A stretch of 64,000 bases of DNA, taken from positions 116,055 through 180,054 of the forward strand of contig JAGCPW010000095.1 in the NCBI GenBank assembly GCA_017965495.1. Reading direction: 5' to 3'. Source of the DNA: Eubacterium sp. (GTDB taxonomy: Bacteria > Bacillota > Clostridia > Lachnospirales > Lachnospiraceae). Below the pieces are notes generated by a model that saw only the letters and a list, made by a program, of their open reading frames with translations, was not told the origin of the DNA and ran no database searches. Positions 36,513 to 45,008 of the stretch are shown piece by piece (position 1 is the stretch's first letter; each line of letters starts with the position of its first letter). A program made the translations under genes and the position numbers.

Positions 36513-37631
36513 ATGTTAAAGATTCAGGAATTTATCCTTGCACATGAAAATTGGCGTGAACTTTTATCTGCCGCACCATATAACCTTAAAATTGCAGAAG
36601 ATGATGGTTTCGTCATCTTCAAGTACAATCAGATAGAATCCGACTTTAACGAAGAAATCTGCAAGGAAGCTCGTGGTCTTATTCTCGATTCCACTGATAA
36701 TTTTAAGGCTGTTAGAATGGCATTTAAAAAGTTCTTTAATCTTGAAGAAAAATTCGCCGCAAAAATTGACTGGGATTCTGCCGTAGCATCCGAGAAAATC
36801 GACGGCAGCATCATGTCTGTATGGTACGCTCGCGGCAAGTGGCATTTAAGTACCAATGGCACAATAGATGCCTTCAAGGCTCCACTTAACGGTGTCGGCC
36901 CATACAAGAACTTTGGTGAGTTATTTACTTCCGTAATGCCATTAAGCTTCTTCGAAGGTGAACATTTCGGCAAAAACTGGGCAGACTTAAACTTATGTTT
37001 TACTTTTGAATTAGTTTCTCCTTACAACAAGGTTGTTATAGACTACCCTGAAACAAAGGTATACTTACTTTCTATGCGTAAGATGGATACACTTAACGAA
37101 ATCGAAGGCAATGTAGTTAGAATCTTTGGTAAGATTAATGGCTTTAATACCCCACAGGAATACAAGCTTAGAAATAAAAAGGAATTCTGTGAGCTTGTGG
37201 AGTCTATGTCAAATGACCACGAAGGTATTGTAGTTCGTGATATGTACAATGAGCGTGTAAAGATAAAGACAAAGAGCTACTTTGAGCTTCACCGTATGGT
37301 TAACAACGGTGTTGTAACTGTGGCAAGAATGGTTGAGTTAATTCGCGCAAATGACCAGGAGGAATTTCTCGCTTACTTTTGTGGATTTCGCGATGAGTTT
37401 TCCTACATTAGTAATGTAATGGAGAAAATCTCTAGCAGAATTGATGAAATTTCTATTTTAGTAAAGCAATACTCCACTAAAAAAGAAATAGCATTAGATG
37501 AAACTATTCCTAACTGGGAAAAGAGATTTTACTTTAATGCCTTTGATAAAAAGGAAAACAATCTTGAAACAAAAGATTGGTGTAAATTAATTTCCATATG
37601 GGAGGAATTACATAATGAGCGAGCAGAATGA
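36513..37631 (+). CDS. RNA ligase, T4 Rnl1-like
   Basis: 372 residues, same size as T4 Rnl1. CKEARGLILD upstream of the active site; motif I SEKIDGSIMSVW with Lys 95; LCFTFELVSPYNKVV (motif III); EGIVVRD (motif IV) and VKIKTKSYF (motif V). T4 Rnl1 reseals tRNA cut in the anticodon loop. Here the same activity could join tRNA halves after removal of the nested tRNA-like introns. The ribosome site of the downstream endonuclease lies in its 3' end. Confidence 0.9.
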   Translation: MLKIQEFILAHENWRELLSAAPYNLKIAEDDGFVIFKYNQIESDFNEEICKEARGLILDSTDNFKAVRMAFKKFFNLEEKFAAKIDWDSAVASEKIDGSIMSVWYARGKWHLSTNGTIDAFKAPLNGVGPYKNFGELFTSVMPLSFFEGEHFGKNWADLNLCFTFELVSPYNKVVIDYPETKVYLLSMRKMDTLNEIEGNVVRIFGKINGFNTPQEYKLRNKKEFCELVESMSNDHEGIVVRDMYNERVKIKTKSYFELHRMVNNGVVTVARMVELIRANDQEEFLAYFCGFRDEFSYISNVMEKISSRIDEISILVKQYSTKKEIALDETIPNWEKRFYFNAFDKKENNLETKDWCKLISIWEELHNERAE

Positions 37632-38514
37632 TAGTCAATTAACACTTATAGAAGAATTTGCAGAAAAAACAAAAACAGGATGGAAAGGGCTTTATTAGTG
37701 TTCTTGCGGAAACTAGAAATTAATAAGAAATAGGGATGTAAGGTCTGGAAAAACAAAATCATGTGGATGTCTACGAAAAAAGAAACTTTCAGAATTATAT
37801 TCTGCTGATTTAACTTGTTAGATTTTTGGATATTGGAAAGTTTTATATCGAGTTGAAGGAAAAACTGGACATGGTTCTATATGGCATTGTTAGTGTACTA
37901 ATTGCGGAAATGAAAAAGATATTTAGTATTCTAATTTAGTTTTTGGGAAAAGTCAATCGTGTGGATGTTTACGTAAGCAATTATTTTCAGACGATTTGAC
38001 TGACCAAAGATTTGGCAAATTAGTAGCCAAGGAAATCTTATATAATCATCCTTAGCTGTCACCTTCTGAACACAGTGCAGTTTGGCGGTGTGAGTGTGAT
38101 TGTGGGAACAGTTTTATTACTTCAGCGCACCGTCTTAAATCAGGTAGCAATACAAGTTGTGGGTGTTTAACATCTAAAGGAGAAAGTAAAATAAAAGAAG
38201 TGTTAACTGCACTTGAAATAAATTTTATATAGCAATATTCTTTTGAAGATTTGGCGGATACCAGACCTTTAAAATTTGATTTTTATTTACCACAACAAAA
38301 TGTTTTAATAGAATTTTAGGGCGAGCAACATTACAAGGTTGTGTCCCATTGGGGTGGGAAAGAGGGTCTTGAAGATAGACTTAAAAAAGATAGTATGAAA
38401 AGAAGTTATTGTCTTGAAAAGGGCATAAAACTTATTGAAATTCCTTATTGGGATTATGATAAAATTACCACAGAAAAATTCATTAAGATGTTTAAGATAG
38501 GAGAAGACATATGA
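37615..38514 (+). CDS. Zinc-finger EDxHD-type homing endonuclease, amber-rich
   Basis: 299 residues; eight TAGs read as Gln. Three N-terminal zinc modules each end in (K/Q/N)(S/T)xSCGCL; the C-terminal core has FDFYLP, IEFxGEQHYK with TAG at 38317 in the Gln position, HWGGKEGL and IKLIEIPYWDYDKI. It overlaps the ligase 3' end and the next gene's ATG (ATGA). Probably a mobile gene inserted behind the RNA ligase. Production requires amber suppression. Confidence 0.82.
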
Positions 38515-38753
38515 CAAAAATAGATTATTACATTTCACTCGTTTGCTCGACAATTTTGCTGAGTCTTAAAACACTTGGTATTCCTTTTATTATCGCCGGG
38601 ATGTGCTTCTTTATCTTTGGCTTTAAGGAATTTCCAATGTGGATTTGGTTTTTAAGCTATGGGGTTTTAGAGAATTGGAAAAGTTGTAGGTCAGCATTGA
38701 ATTTAATGTTGCTTGGGATGACTAGGGAAGATAATGAAGATGGAAAAAATTAA
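38511..38753 (+). CDS. Small membrane protein
   Basis: 80 residues with two hydrophobic helices and an acidic tail. Coupled to the endonuclease stop. Confidence 0.6.
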   Translation: MTKIDYYISLVCSTILLSLKTLGIPFIIAGMCFFIFGFKEFPMWIWFLSYGVLENWKSCRSALNLMLLGMTREDNEDGKN

Positions 38754-38759
38754 CACCAC

Positions 38760-38788
38760 TTTACAAAAACCATAATCTATGCTATAAT
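38760..38788 (+). promoter_or_regulatory. Promoter
   Basis: TTTACA, 17-nt spacer, TATAAT with TG at the extended position shifted (ATGCTATAAT). Confidence 0.82.
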
Positions 38789-38819
38789 ATATATAGAAAA
38801 TCAGAAAGGAACTAAAACT

Positions 38820-39125
38820 ATGATGACATTTGAAAATTTCGATAATTTTATGAACAAACTTATTGATAAGTTTCAGACAGCAGAAGACTTCTACAACAAG
38901 ATTGATGCGGCACTCGGTAATTGTGCTTGTGAGCCGATTATCGAGCATAGTGGTCTTTATCTTGCAGTTCAGATTCTCGCGGCAGCCGTTGGCGATAAGA
39001 ATGAATGGGTTGAATATTTCTTCTATGAAGCAGAAATGAAGCCGTTTACAGTTGAGGTAGATGAGAGAAAAATTATAATTTCCAATAACAAAGACCTTTA
39101 TCAGTTAATTTCAGGAGTGATTTGA
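38820..39125 (+). CDS. Hypothetical protein
   Basis: 101 residues, helical, no motif. TGA overlaps the next ATG, so it is coupled to the nucleotidase gene. Confidence 0.62.
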   Translation: MMTFENFDNFMNKLIDKFQTAEDFYNKIDAALGNCACEPIIEHSGLYLAVQILAAAVGDKNEWVEYFFYEAEMKPFTVEVDERKIIISNNKDLYQLISGVI

Positions 39126-39694
39126 TGAAAATAGGAATTGACATCGACAATGTTCTAGTCAACACCACAGAGTGTGTACTAGAATACCTAAACGAACGAA
39201 CGGGACTTAATCTCAAACTAGAGGACATCAAAACCTATAGCATCGAGGATTACGTTCCAAAAGAAAACAGATTGCTTGTTCCCGAAGCCTTTGAATCAAA
39301 GCATATGTGGAAAAAGGTTGATTTTATTAATGGTGCAATAGAAGTAATAAGAAAACTATTTGAAGAGGGTCATGAGATTTATTTTGCTACGGCTACCTTG
39401 CCGGAAAATCTGAAAAAGAAAATGAACCACCTTTCAAGGAATCTCGATTTTCTTGGACTCGATTACATCAAAAGCCACACAATATGTATCACCAATAAAC
39501 AGTTGCTTAGGTTTGATGTGATGATAGATGATTATCTTGGTAATCTTCGCGGCGAAAGAACGTATGAATCCATTTGTTTGGCTTATCCTTGGAATGAGTT
39601 TACAGAAGAAGATGAAAAAGATGAACGTCTTTATAGGGCAGATAACTGGCTTAAAATTTATCTTATAATAAAAATGTTTATAGAGGAGTATTAA
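39125..39694 (+). CDS. HAD-family 5'(3')-deoxyribonucleotidase (NT5C type)
   Basis: 189 residues. Motif I IGIDIDNVLVNTT with two Asp, motif II FATATLPEN, a Lys, and DVMIDDYLGNL as motif III. Matches NT5C-like phage nucleotidases that dephosphorylate dNMPs. The start is the ATG overlapping the upstream stop. Role likely in nucleotide pool control. Confidence 0.82.
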   Translation: MKIGIDIDNVLVNTTECVLEYLNERTGLNLKLEDIKTYSIEDYVPKENRLLVPEAFESKHMWKKVDFINGAIEVIRKLFEEGHEIYFATATLPENLKKKMNHLSRNLDFLGLDYIKSHTICITNKQLLRFDVMIDDYLGNLRGERTYESICLAYPWNEFTEEDEKDERLYRADNWLKIYLIIKMFIEEY

Positions 39695-39695
39695 T

Positions 39696-40205
39696 ATGTT
39701 TGAATATAAAGGTAAAACTTATGAAGGCGCACAGGAATTACTTGACAATTATCTTGAAATTGATAAGGAATACTGGGACCACTATAAAGAGGAAGGCTTT
39801 GAAGAAAAGTGGCAAGAAGCATGGGACGTTGTATTTGCATATTGGATGAAACTCCTTAAAGATGCCACAGTTGGTATGAAGGATGTTTCAGAAGATGAGT
39901 ATGATGAAGTTTACTATGGTTTACTTGATGAAATTAGGATTCTGATAAGAGATATACTTGAAGCAGACGGCGCAACTGATTATAAAGTTACATATAGTGA
40001 CTTGGAAAAAAGCTATGAAAATCGTACTTATTACTTTGAAGATTTTGCACCTAGCAATCTTGTTTTTGGTATTGATGCTACCTATTCTCCATACAACGGT
40101 GTTGAATTTTACGCTGATGTGCGCCCAACAGCATATGTTAAAGTACCAGTAACAAAATATGAATATAGACCAGTAGACACCATGGAGAGTGATGAAGATG
40201 AGTGA
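39696..40205 (+). CDS. Hypothetical acidic protein
   Basis: 169 residues, acidic and aromatic; no motif recognised. Ends in TGA overlapping the next gene. Confidence 0.62.
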   Translation: MFEYKGKTYEGAQELLDNYLEIDKEYWDHYKEEGFEEKWQEAWDVVFAYWMKLLKDATVGMKDVSEDEYDEVYYGLLDEIRILIRDILEADGATDYKVTYSDLEKSYENRTYYFEDFAPSNLVFGIDATYSPYNGVEFYADVRPTAYVKVPVTKYEYRPVDTMESDEDE

Positions 40206-40701
40206 TGAAATTCGCATACCAAAGGCCCTAAAGAGTGCGGACTATTACATGCAATTAAAAGAAAAGCTAAAAGAACAGCGAGCCAAGATAAAAGCTGAAG
40301 AAGCAGTTGCATATGAAATCAATGGTGAAATACAGACATATCAGCAAGAAAGACTAAAACCACTTGTTGGCAGATTTTTTAAGACTGAAAAAGGTGATGT
40401 ATTTCTTGTTACCGGAGTTCCGAAAATAAAATATAGACTAACCGGTACTGTAGACTTCAATCCTTATCAGATACCAACTATAATAGCAACTTTTGAGAGC
40501 ACAGGAGATATTATTGGAAAAGAAATATACATTGAAGCCGAAACCGTTTTTAGTAGGGCGGTTGATGCGGCAGACCCGGAAGCTAAGTTTCTTTCAGAAT
40601 ATACTGAGATAACCAGGGAAGAGTTCTTCTCTACAATACAAGACTTTCTTGCCGCGATGATTGATAACTTAACTGATGTTATTGACTCAAAAGGAGAATG
40701 A
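40198..40701 (+). CDS. Hypothetical protein
   Basis: 167 residues; start at ATG 40198 after GGAGAG. Charged helix at 10-45, then a beta-rich region. Overlaps the upstream gene. Confidence 0.6.
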   Translation: MSDEIRIPKALKSADYYMQLKEKLKEQRAKIKAEEAVAYEINGEIQTYQQERLKPLVGRFFKTEKGDVFLVTGVPKIKYRLTGTVDFNPYQIPTIIATFESTGDIIGKEIYIEAETVFSRAVDAADPEAKFLSEYTEITREEFFSTIQDFLAAMIDNLTDVIDSKGE

Positions 40702-40703
40702 TT

Positions 40704-41096
40704 ATGATTGCAGATAAACTAATATATTGTGATAAAATGTTTTACTGTTGCTTAGGTGCGGGTTTAGAATACAGTGGGCCTCAGCTATATGAAAAATATA
40801 TGAGGGAGATGGACCTTCGTTTTAATCATAAATATGGATATACCTTCGCATACATAAAGGTGTCAACAGCCACCGATGATATGTCTATTGTAAATTCATT
40901 TATCAACATATGTAGTGGTTTGCTTCATGATGGACTTACGGTAGTGGAAATCCATATTGACGGAGAGTTTTCTGATGCACTTAATGAATCTATTATAGAT
41001 TTTGCCGAATATTGGCTTGGTGAATATATGGATTACATTGGTACAGCTGACAATTCTGTTATTTTTGGTTTAAAGCCTGAAGTATTTTTGGTTTGA
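40704..41096 (+). CDS. Hypothetical protein
   Basis: 130 residues, ATG 40704 placed 7 nt after AGGAG. No motif recognised. Confidence 0.6.
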   Translation: MIADKLIYCDKMFYCCLGAGLEYSGPQLYEKYMREMDLRFNHKYGYTFAYIKVSTATDDMSIVNSFINICSGLLHDGLTVVEIHIDGEFSDALNESIIDFAEYWLGEYMDYIGTADNSVIFGLKPEVFLV

Positions 41097-41184
41097 TACC
41101 TGAAAATATTTGAGGGCTTTTCAAAATAAATTACATATTAGTATCGCGGCGAAAACCGTGAAATAAAAATCGAGGTGAATTTGA

Positions 41185-41433
41185 ATGAAGAAGATTGCAC
41201 TTGCTGCACTTGTTGCTGTAATGGCAGTTGCTTGCTTCGCTTGCACCGCTCCTGATTCTGAATCAAGCGATAAGGTAGAAGAAACAACTGTAGTATCTGA
41301 AACTGTTCTCGAAACAGAAGCAGAAACAACTGTTGAATCTACTGAAGCTGAGACAGAAGCAGAAACAACAGAAGCTGAGACAGTTCTCGAAACAGAAGCA
41401 GAAGTATCTGAATCTGTTCTCGAAACAGAATAA
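41185..41433 (+). CDS. Small lipoprotein with Glu/Thr repeat tail
   Basis: 82 residues. Hydrophobic signal (residues 4-20) ending in CFAC, then 60 residues of repeated ETEAETT / VLETEAE units. Predicted exported and lipid-anchored. The tail composition resembles the linker of the lipoprotein at 7880, which suggests a shared surface role. Confidence 0.65.
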   Translation: MKKIALAALVAVMAVACFACTAPDSESSDKVEETTVVSETVLETEAETTVESTEAETEAETTEAETVLETEAEVSESVLETE

Positions 41434-41454
41434 TAGCCTAAGAAGGACAACTTT

Positions 41455-41541
41455 ACTCAACTAAACCCCACGTGGAAGTGGTGAAACTCCCCGATTGGGA
41501 TGGTATGGCATCCTAGGAGTGTTGGCTCCACCATACATATT
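41455..41541 (+). ncRNA. Structured stretch upstream of tRNA-Met
   Basis: Possible stems ACTCC/GGAGT enclosing GGATG/CATCC, plus GGAG/CTCC. No gene. May be a precursor leader for the tRNA that follows. Confidence 0.35.
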
Positions 41542-41542
41542 T

Positions 41543-41615
41543 TGCGGCTTGGTGAAAATAGTTATCATGTATCCCTCATAAGGATAAGTTCAGGGCGCAC
41601 TTCCCTGAGCCGCGA
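41543..41615 (+). tRNA. tRNA-Met-like (CAU) with unusual T loop
   Basis: Acceptor TGCGGCT/AGCCGCG, D arm GTGA/TCAT, anticodon stem TATCC/GGATA, loop CTCATAA, T stem CAGGG/CCCTG. The T loop CGCACTT departs from TTCRANY. Could be elongator Met or Ile2. Confidence 0.7.
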
Positions 41616-41631
41616 TTTCGAGGTGTATTAT

Positions 41632-41802
41632 ATGAAACAAGACCTTATTGAAATTGAAGCTTTTTGTCAGGTAGAGGACTGCTGTTTTGGCTGTCCTTAC
41701 GAAGACGAATGTTTTGACCAATTTCTTATGTATGGCTTTATGCACGCGAGAGATTGGATGGAACATTTTACTTGTATATTCTATGCAGAAGGAGAAGTCT
41801 AA
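41632..41802 (+). CDS. 56-residue Cys-rich protein
   Basis: EDCCFGCPYEDECF holds four Cys (possible Fe-S or zinc site). Start ATG 41632 after GAGGTG. Confidence 0.58.
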   Translation: MKQDLIEIEAFCQVEDCCFGCPYEDECFDQFLMYGFMHARDWMEHFTCIFYAEGEV

Positions 41803-41822
41803 TTGGAAAAATTTATAAAATA

Positions 41823-41851
41823 TTGACTTTTTCTTAATTTTATGATATAAT
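41823..41851 (+). promoter_or_regulatory. Promoter
   Basis: TTGACT, 17-nt spacer and TGATATAAT with the common leader start. Confidence 0.86.
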
Positions 41852-41885
41852 ATATATAGAAAGTTAAGAGAAAGGACTTGAAAGT

Positions 41886-42656
41886 ATGACACTGAAAGAA
41901 AAAGCTACAAGATTTCTTAATGACAAGGCACCTGACCTTTTTGAAATGCTCAAAACTACAGAACTCACAAAAGATGAGCGACTTGATTTTGTTGAAGCAT
42001 TTCAGTTTGAGAGAGCTGGTTATCACCCAGTTTGTGGTATGACTAAGGTTTGCTTTGTTTTTGATGAATTTGTAATCAAGATAAGTTTTGACTACAAGGT
42101 TGTATATCCATTTATTGATGGTGTTGTTACTAAGAAGGTTGTAGAACTCGAAGATGCTTGCGAAACAGAATACCTTGCATACAGAAAGGCTGTTGAGGCG
42201 GGTCTTGGCGACTTCTTCTTTGAAACAGATTATCTTGGTTGCGGTATCTATGTTCAGGAAAGATGCGAGGAATCACTTCAGGACGCTAGATATTTTAGAG
42301 ATGACTCTGATTCTACTACAAAAGAGTATAGCGAGTATGAAAGAGAGTGCGCAATTGATGCGCTCGTAGAATCTATCCCAGAAGAAGAAGCTGAGGTGGA
42401 TATTGACGAGTACACAACAGTTGGTGATTCTGTAAGATACATCGACTCTTATCTTAAAGAAGACTGCGTAACAAACTTTCTTCAGACATATGATAGTGGT
42501 TCAATGGTTAAGCTTGCAAAGTTCCTTTTTAGCTATGACATCACTGACATCCATGATGCAAACGTTGGTTTCGATAAGGTTGGTAGACTTAGAATTTTCG
42601 ATTTTAGTGGTTTCTGCTCTTCTACAAGAGAGCTGGTGAAAGGAGAAAAGGTATGA
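41886..42656 (+). CDS. Possible protein-kinase-like fold protein
   Basis: 256 residues. VCFVFDEFVIKISFD may hold the ATP-site Lys, EYLAYRKAVEAGL resembles the C-helix, and ITDIHDANVGF followed by LRIFDFSGF resembles the catalytic loop (Asp, Asn) and DFG. The order and spacing fit the kinase-like superfamily, but the glycine loop is weak. Phage kinases modify host proteins. Overlaps the next start. Confidence 0.5.
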   Translation: MTLKEKATRFLNDKAPDLFEMLKTTELTKDERLDFVEAFQFERAGYHPVCGMTKVCFVFDEFVIKISFDYKVVYPFIDGVVTKKVVELEDACETEYLAYRKAVEAGLGDFFFETDYLGCGIYVQERCEESLQDARYFRDDSDSTTKEYSEYERECAIDALVESIPEEEAEVDIDEYTTVGDSVRYIDSYLKEDCVTNFLQTYDSGSMVKLAKFLFSYDITDIHDANVGFDKVGRLRIFDFSGFCSSTRELVKGEKV

Positions 42657-43018
42657 TTTGGTTGATTTTAATAGGTATTACGATTGCGGGAGCTATTGTT
42701 AGTCTTTTCAAAACCGAATGTTTATGGGGCGTATTTATAATATTGTTATTTATCGAACTCATAATAGTCGGACATGTTAGATATGATGACAAACCGTCTG
42801 ATGTGAATACAGCGGACATAGTGGCTAAACTTGAATGTGATTCAGATTACCTCAATGTTACTGGCTATACAGAAGCAGTTGAATATAACAAAAAGGTTGA
42901 AATGGCGCGCGACCTTGGTGATTCTATATGGTTCGGCGCGATTGTTAGAAAGAGAGATAGATTGGCAGACCCAATACCTCTTGAAAATTATAAAATTACC
43001 ATAAAAAGTAAGAATTAA
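42653..43018 (+). CDS. Membrane protein
   Basis: 121 residues with two N-terminal transmembrane helices (2-20, 24-42) and a soluble C-terminal half. ATGA overlap with the kinase-like gene. Confidence 0.62.
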   Translation: MIWLILIGITIAGAIVSLFKTECLWGVFIILLFIELIIVGHVRYDDKPSDVNTADIVAKLECDSDYLNVTGYTEAVEYNKKVEMARDLGDSIWFGAIVRKRDRLADPIPLENYKITIKSKN

Positions 43019-43030
43019 GTTTCTTAACTC

Positions 43031-43059
43031 TTTACAAAATCTGAAATTTATGTTATAAT
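43031..43059 (+). promoter_or_regulatory. Promoter
   Basis: TTTACA, 17-nt spacer and TGTTATAAT. Confidence 0.85.
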
Positions 43060-43090
43060 ATATATAGAAAATAAAGAAAGGATGTTGTTT

Positions 43091-43645
43091 ATGGGACAGG
43101 AATTAAATGTTATAATGCGTTTTGAAGATAAAAGAACTGGTGAATTAATGCATGAGTTTCTTATGGCTTATTGGCGCAAAGGTTTGTCAATGACTGATGA
43201 AGTTTTTAGATTCATTCGTAATACCGCTAGTGAGGGTATAATCTCAGAAGATGACCAGTCATATAAACTTGAACCTATGTTTATTTATGACTTTAAGGAT
43301 TTTCTTCTTGAACAGTTATCTAGCAGGGAATCCAATGCTTTTAGTAATTCATTTTGGGGTTCGTTTGTATGCTATCAGCAGACAATTCAACAGTTTGAAC
43401 GCATAAGTGCATGGATTGAATTTTTCTCAAATCGTTATGAAGTGCTTGATGAGATTGAGAACGCGGCGGCAAATGGTGAACAGCCATGTTTTGATGGTTG
43501 TTTTGACCCGGATGCTATCGGCTATATGCTTTCATATTATGATTATTCAGAAGAAAAATTTAAAGACAAGGAAAAGGAATTTATTTACGTTCTCCATCAC
43601 CTTGATAATTATCGCATGGTAATAGAAGTAGAGAACTCTTATTAA
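43091..43645 (+). CDS. Hypothetical protein
   Basis: 184 residues. Start ATG 43091 in the same leader context as the gene at 26530. Acidic, helical; no motif. Confidence 0.62.
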   Translation: MGQELNVIMRFEDKRTGELMHEFLMAYWRKGLSMTDEVFRFIRNTASEGIISEDDQSYKLEPMFIYDFKDFLLEQLSSRESNAFSNSFWGSFVCYQQTIQQFERISAWIEFFSNRYEVLDEIENAAANGEQPCFDGCFDPDAIGYMLSYYDYSEEKFKDKEKEFIYVLHHLDNYRMVIEVENSY

Positions 43646-43649
43646 TCTA

Positions 43650-43678
43650 TTTACTTTTTCAGAAGTTTATGGTATAAT
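43650..43678 (+). promoter_or_regulatory. Promoter of tRNA-Gln(UUG)
   Basis: TTTACT, 17-nt spacer and TATAAT, followed by a GAGAGA/TCTCTC hairpin and the tRNA. Confidence 0.83.
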
Positions 43679-43715
43679 AGATATAGAAAGTGAGAGAGAA
43701 ATCTCTCACAAATAC

Positions 43716-43791
43716 TGGTCTGTGGTGAAGCGGTTAACACTCGGAGCTTTGACCTCCGCATTTTTCCTGGGTTCGAGTCCCAGCAGGCCAA
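43716..43791 (+). tRNA. tRNA-Gln(UUG)
   Basis: Acceptor TGGTCTG/CAGGCCA (U1-A72), anticodon stem CGGAG/CTCCG, loop CTTTGAC, T arm CTGGG-TTCGAGT-CCCAG. May share GlnRS recognition with the amber suppressor. Confidence 0.92.
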
Positions 43792-43823
43792 TCTAATTTT
43801 TTAATTTAGAAAGGATTTTAATT

Positions 43824-44000
43824 ATGACAAGATGGAATGTAGTTAGAATAAATCCTGAAACAAAAGAAAGAATTCCTCTTCCGGCTTCTTATTCCGATAG
43901 GAAATATGCAGAAGATTTAGCTAAAGCATTTAATTACTGTTGGAAGCATCCTGAAACTGGTTTAGTTTTTAAACTTGAAGTTGAAAGCCGCGAAGCTTAA
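43824..44000 (+). CDS. 58-residue hypothetical protein
   Basis: Follows the tRNA with an AAAGGA site. MTRWNVVRINPETKERIPLP start, basic, no motif. Ends just before a promoter. Confidence 0.58.
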   Translation: MTRWNVVRINPETKERIPLPASYSDRKYAEDLAKAFNYCWKHPETGLVFKLEVESREA

Positions 44001-44003
44001 TTC

Positions 44004-44032
44004 TTTACAAAATCTGAAAAATATGATATAAT
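44004..44032 (+). promoter_or_regulatory. Promoter of the large tRNA cluster
   Basis: TTTACA, 17-nt spacer and TGATATAAT; the next coding gene is over 2 kb away. Confidence 0.83.
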
Positions 44033-44039
44033 AAATATA

Positions 44040-44144
44040 GAAATTGAGAAAAGAGTATTTCAAAACATTTGTGAAACTTCGGTCCGATTCCGGGGTAGGT
44101 GCTCTAAGGAGCGAACTGCTGGTTGCAATATCAAAGTCAATTTC
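44040..44144 (+). ncRNA. Structured leader RNA of the large tRNA cluster
   Basis: Closed by GAAATTGA (44040-44047) with TCAATTTC (44137-44144). Inner stems TTTCA/TGAAA and GCTC/GAGC; one hairpin CGG-TCCGATT-CCG resembles a T arm. Begins at the expected transcript start. Confidence 0.5.
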
Positions 44145-44153
44145 TTAAAATAT

Positions 44154-44229
44154 AGGTCGGTAGTTTAATTGGTAAAATGTCACTCTCCAAAAGTGAACGA
44201 TGTTTTGGGTTCGAATCCCACTCGGCCTG
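44154..44229 (+). tRNA. tRNA-Trp(CCA)
   Basis: Acceptor AGGTCGG/TCGGCCT, anticodon stem TCACT/AGTGA, loop CTCCAAA, T loop TTCGAAT. Confidence 0.88.
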
Positions 44230-44365
44230 TTAATCGTCGTAGGTTCAAGTCCTACCCCAAAGAATAAAACCTCTGCGGGACAATCGGAGAGACGAGAGGA
44301 GCCAACCTCTATAAAAGAATCGTGTTTGTTAGGGGAACTACACGTTAATATAAGTACCCCGAAAT
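44230..44365 (+). ncRNA. Spacer with an orphan T-arm-like hairpin
   Basis: GTAGG-TTCAAGT-CCTAC followed by CCCCAAAG looks like the 3' end of a tRNA, but no matching 5' half is present; CCTCT/AGAGG and other stems follow. Possibly a decayed or rearranged tRNA plus structured spacer. Confidence 0.4.
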
Positions 44366-44454
44366 GCAGGATTAATTGCGACGGCTCGCAACCCTATCTT
44401 GAAAATAGGTGGTCCCGGGGACGGGATGGGGATCGACACCTCACTTCTGCGCCA
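44366..44454 (+). tRNA. tRNA-Ser(UGA) with encoded CCA
   Basis: Acceptor GCAGGA/TTCTGC, anticodon stem CCTAT/ATAGG, loop CTTGAAA, long variable stem TCCCG/CGGGA, T loop ATCGACA, ends GCCA. One of the few tRNAs here with an encoded CCA. Confidence 0.82.
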
Positions 44455-44460
44455 AATAAT

Positions 44461-44530
44461 GCTCCTTAGTGAAGCGGTAACACAGTTGGCTCTGACCCAA
44501 TAATGCGAAGGTTCGAATCCTTCAGGAGCA
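44461..44530 (+). tRNA. tRNA-Gln(CUG)
   Basis: Acceptor GCTCCT/AGGAGC, anticodon stem GTTGG/CCAAT, loop CTCTGAC, T arm GAAGG-TTCGAAT-CCTTC. Confidence 0.86.
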
Positions 44531-44537
44531 ACTAAAT

Positions 44538-44609
44538 GCCTTTGTAGCTTAGTGGTCTAAGCACCTGTCTGAAGAACAGGGGATGAAGGTCCGATTCCTT
44601 CCGAAGGCA
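44538..44609 (+). tRNA. tRNA-Phe(GAA)
   Basis: Acceptor GCCTTTG/CGAAGGC, anticodon loop CTGAAGA, T arm GAAGG-TCCGATT-CCTTC, discriminator A. Confidence 0.92.
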
Positions 44610-44615
44610 TCCTAT

Positions 44616-44688
44616 ACCCTTGTAAGCTAATTGGATAAACTAAGGGTCTTCTACACCTTTTTTCTCGGTTCAAATCCGAGCAAGGGTA
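44616..44688 (+). tRNA. tRNA-Arg(UCU)
   Basis: Acceptor ACCCTTG/CAAGGGT, anticodon stem AGGGT/ACCTT, loop CTTCTAC, T arm CTCGG-TTCAAAT-CCGAG. Confidence 0.9.
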
Positions 44689-44695
44689 CTCAAAT

Positions 44696-44780
44696 GGACA
44701 GATGGGTGAGTGGCTTAAACCAGTTCTTTGCTAAAGAACCGACCCGCAAGGGTCCGAAGGTTCGAATCCTTCTCTGTTCG
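44696..44780 (+). tRNA. tRNA-Ser(GCU)
   Basis: Acceptor GGACAGA/TCTGTTC, anticodon stem GTTCT/AGAAC, loop TTGCTAA, long variable arm GACCC/GGGTC, discriminator G. Confidence 0.93.
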
Positions 44781-44789
44781 CTTAAAAAT

Positions 44790-44864
44790 GACGGTGTGGT
44801 GAAGTGGTTTAACGCGGCCGGCTGCAAACCGGTTATTTCGTAGGTCCGAATCCTACCACCGCCT
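44790..44864 (+). tRNA. tRNA-Cys(GCA)
   Basis: Anticodon stem GCCGG/CCGGT, loop CTGCAAA, T arm GTAGG-TCCGAAT-CCTAC, acceptor GACGGTG/CACCGCC with one A-C mismatch, U73. Confidence 0.88.
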
Positions 44865-45008
44865 TGTGGGTTCCTTTTTATAAGGTCACTAAAAATAAAA
44901 TTCGATATAAGCCGAAATACAATACTAGTCAAAGATTTCGGTGTGCCAGTTGCCAAAGAATTTTGTTAAGTCTTCGGGCGGAACTTTTTAGGGTGAGGGG
45001 CACAAAAA
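44865..45008 (+). ncRNA. Structured spacer closed by TGTGCC/GGCACA
   Basis: CCGAAAT/ATTTCGG forms one hairpin; TGTGCC pairs with GGCACA around an AAGT/ACTT hairpin. No gene. Unknown function. Confidence 0.42.

Noticed and set aside
44230-44365. A further tRNA using the orphan T arm near 44240
   Set aside because: A possible acceptor partner lies inside tRNA-Trp and leaves no room for an anticodon arm.
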